Source: Tetranychus cinnabarinus (taxonomy: Eukaryota; Arthropoda; Arachnida; Trombidiformes; Tetranychidae). Taken from it: a stretch of 64,000 nt of DNA. Shown piece after piece: positions 63,999 to 64,000 of this stretch. The notes beneath the pieces were generated by a model that ran no database searches, was not told where the DNA came from, and worked only from the letters and a program-made list of their open reading frames with translations. Position numbers and translations under genes: made by a program. The stretch covers positions 5,766,001 to 5,830,000 of the forward strand of contig WHVY01000001.1 of NCBI GenBank assembly GCA_022266195.1. Reading direction: 5' to 3'. Numbering within the stretch: position 1 is the first letter of the stretch; each line of letters starts with the position of its first letter.

Positions 63999-64000
63999 AT

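Noticed and set aside
1..64000. CRISPR arrays, rRNA or tRNA genes, autonomous transposons, viral genes
   Set aside because: None could be recognised; the short direct repeats present are microsatellites or the single duplicated segment described.

Overview
The window is eukaryotic nuclear DNA. It is AT-rich, most of it carries no recognisable coding sequence, and the genes that can be read have GT-AG introns with matching phases. Most introns are short (62 to about 310 bp), with one very large exception. Gene content (an EamA transporter, an ARID5-type chromatin factor, a nuclear receptor without a DNA-binding domain, the start of a Dok-7-like adaptor) points to an animal, most likely an arthropod. 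A spider mite or related acariform mite is my best guess, because HR96-related genes that keep only the ligand-binding domain are known as an expanded family in Tetranychus. The species cannot be fixed from the sequence alone.

Layout. (1) 1253-2695 (+): intronless SLC35G/EamA transporter. (2) 3328-33294 (-): one ARID5A/B-like gene, convergent with the transporter. Three short 5' exons (33294-31738) hold the BAH-like region, the conserved SYPQYCRYR block, an AT-hook-like segment and the first ARID helix. They splice across a 25.1-kb intron into a single 3.3-kb last exon with the rest of the ARID domain and a long low-complexity tail. The junction restores an uninterrupted ARID domain in frame, so the 5' and 3' pieces are one gene. 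(3) 33596-34052: a 457-bp near-palindromic element with TA target duplications, about 300 bp upstream of the ARID5 start codon. (4) 34080-34983 and 42087-42743: two direct copies of a noncoding repeat, on either side of the receptor gene. (5) 36932-38488 (+): four-exon nuclear-receptor-like gene, 434 aa, with a Ser/Pro-rich N-terminus where the zinc fingers would be. (6) 38671-39008: a possible broken or spliced small ORF. (7) 39-56 kb: largely gene-poor, with one plausible but unidentified spliced coding segment at 49.3-49.6 kb (-). (8) 56039-57186 (-): two-exon gene of unknown function. (9) 57911-58009 (-): a 32-codon ORF. (10) 59143-59304 (+): the first two exons of a Dok-7-like gene, whose remaining exons were not found. 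(11) 63221-63535 (-): a small 77-aa gene with an intron in its 5' UTR. (12) 63795-63998 (-): the 3' end of a gene that runs off the window. Two strong hairpins lie at 62988-63078 and 63681-63776.

The genes do not form a pathway. Two of them (ARID5-like and the receptor) are transcriptional regulators lying head to head about 3.6 kb apart. That intergenic stretch contains both the inverted-repeat element and one copy of the direct repeat, so it is the most interesting regulatory interval. The huge ARID5 intron and the noncoding flanks are rich in purine/pyrimidine-asymmetric tracts and microsatellites. I saw no rRNA, tRNA, CRISPR or autonomous transposon. All similarity statements come from remembered family motifs, not from a search.
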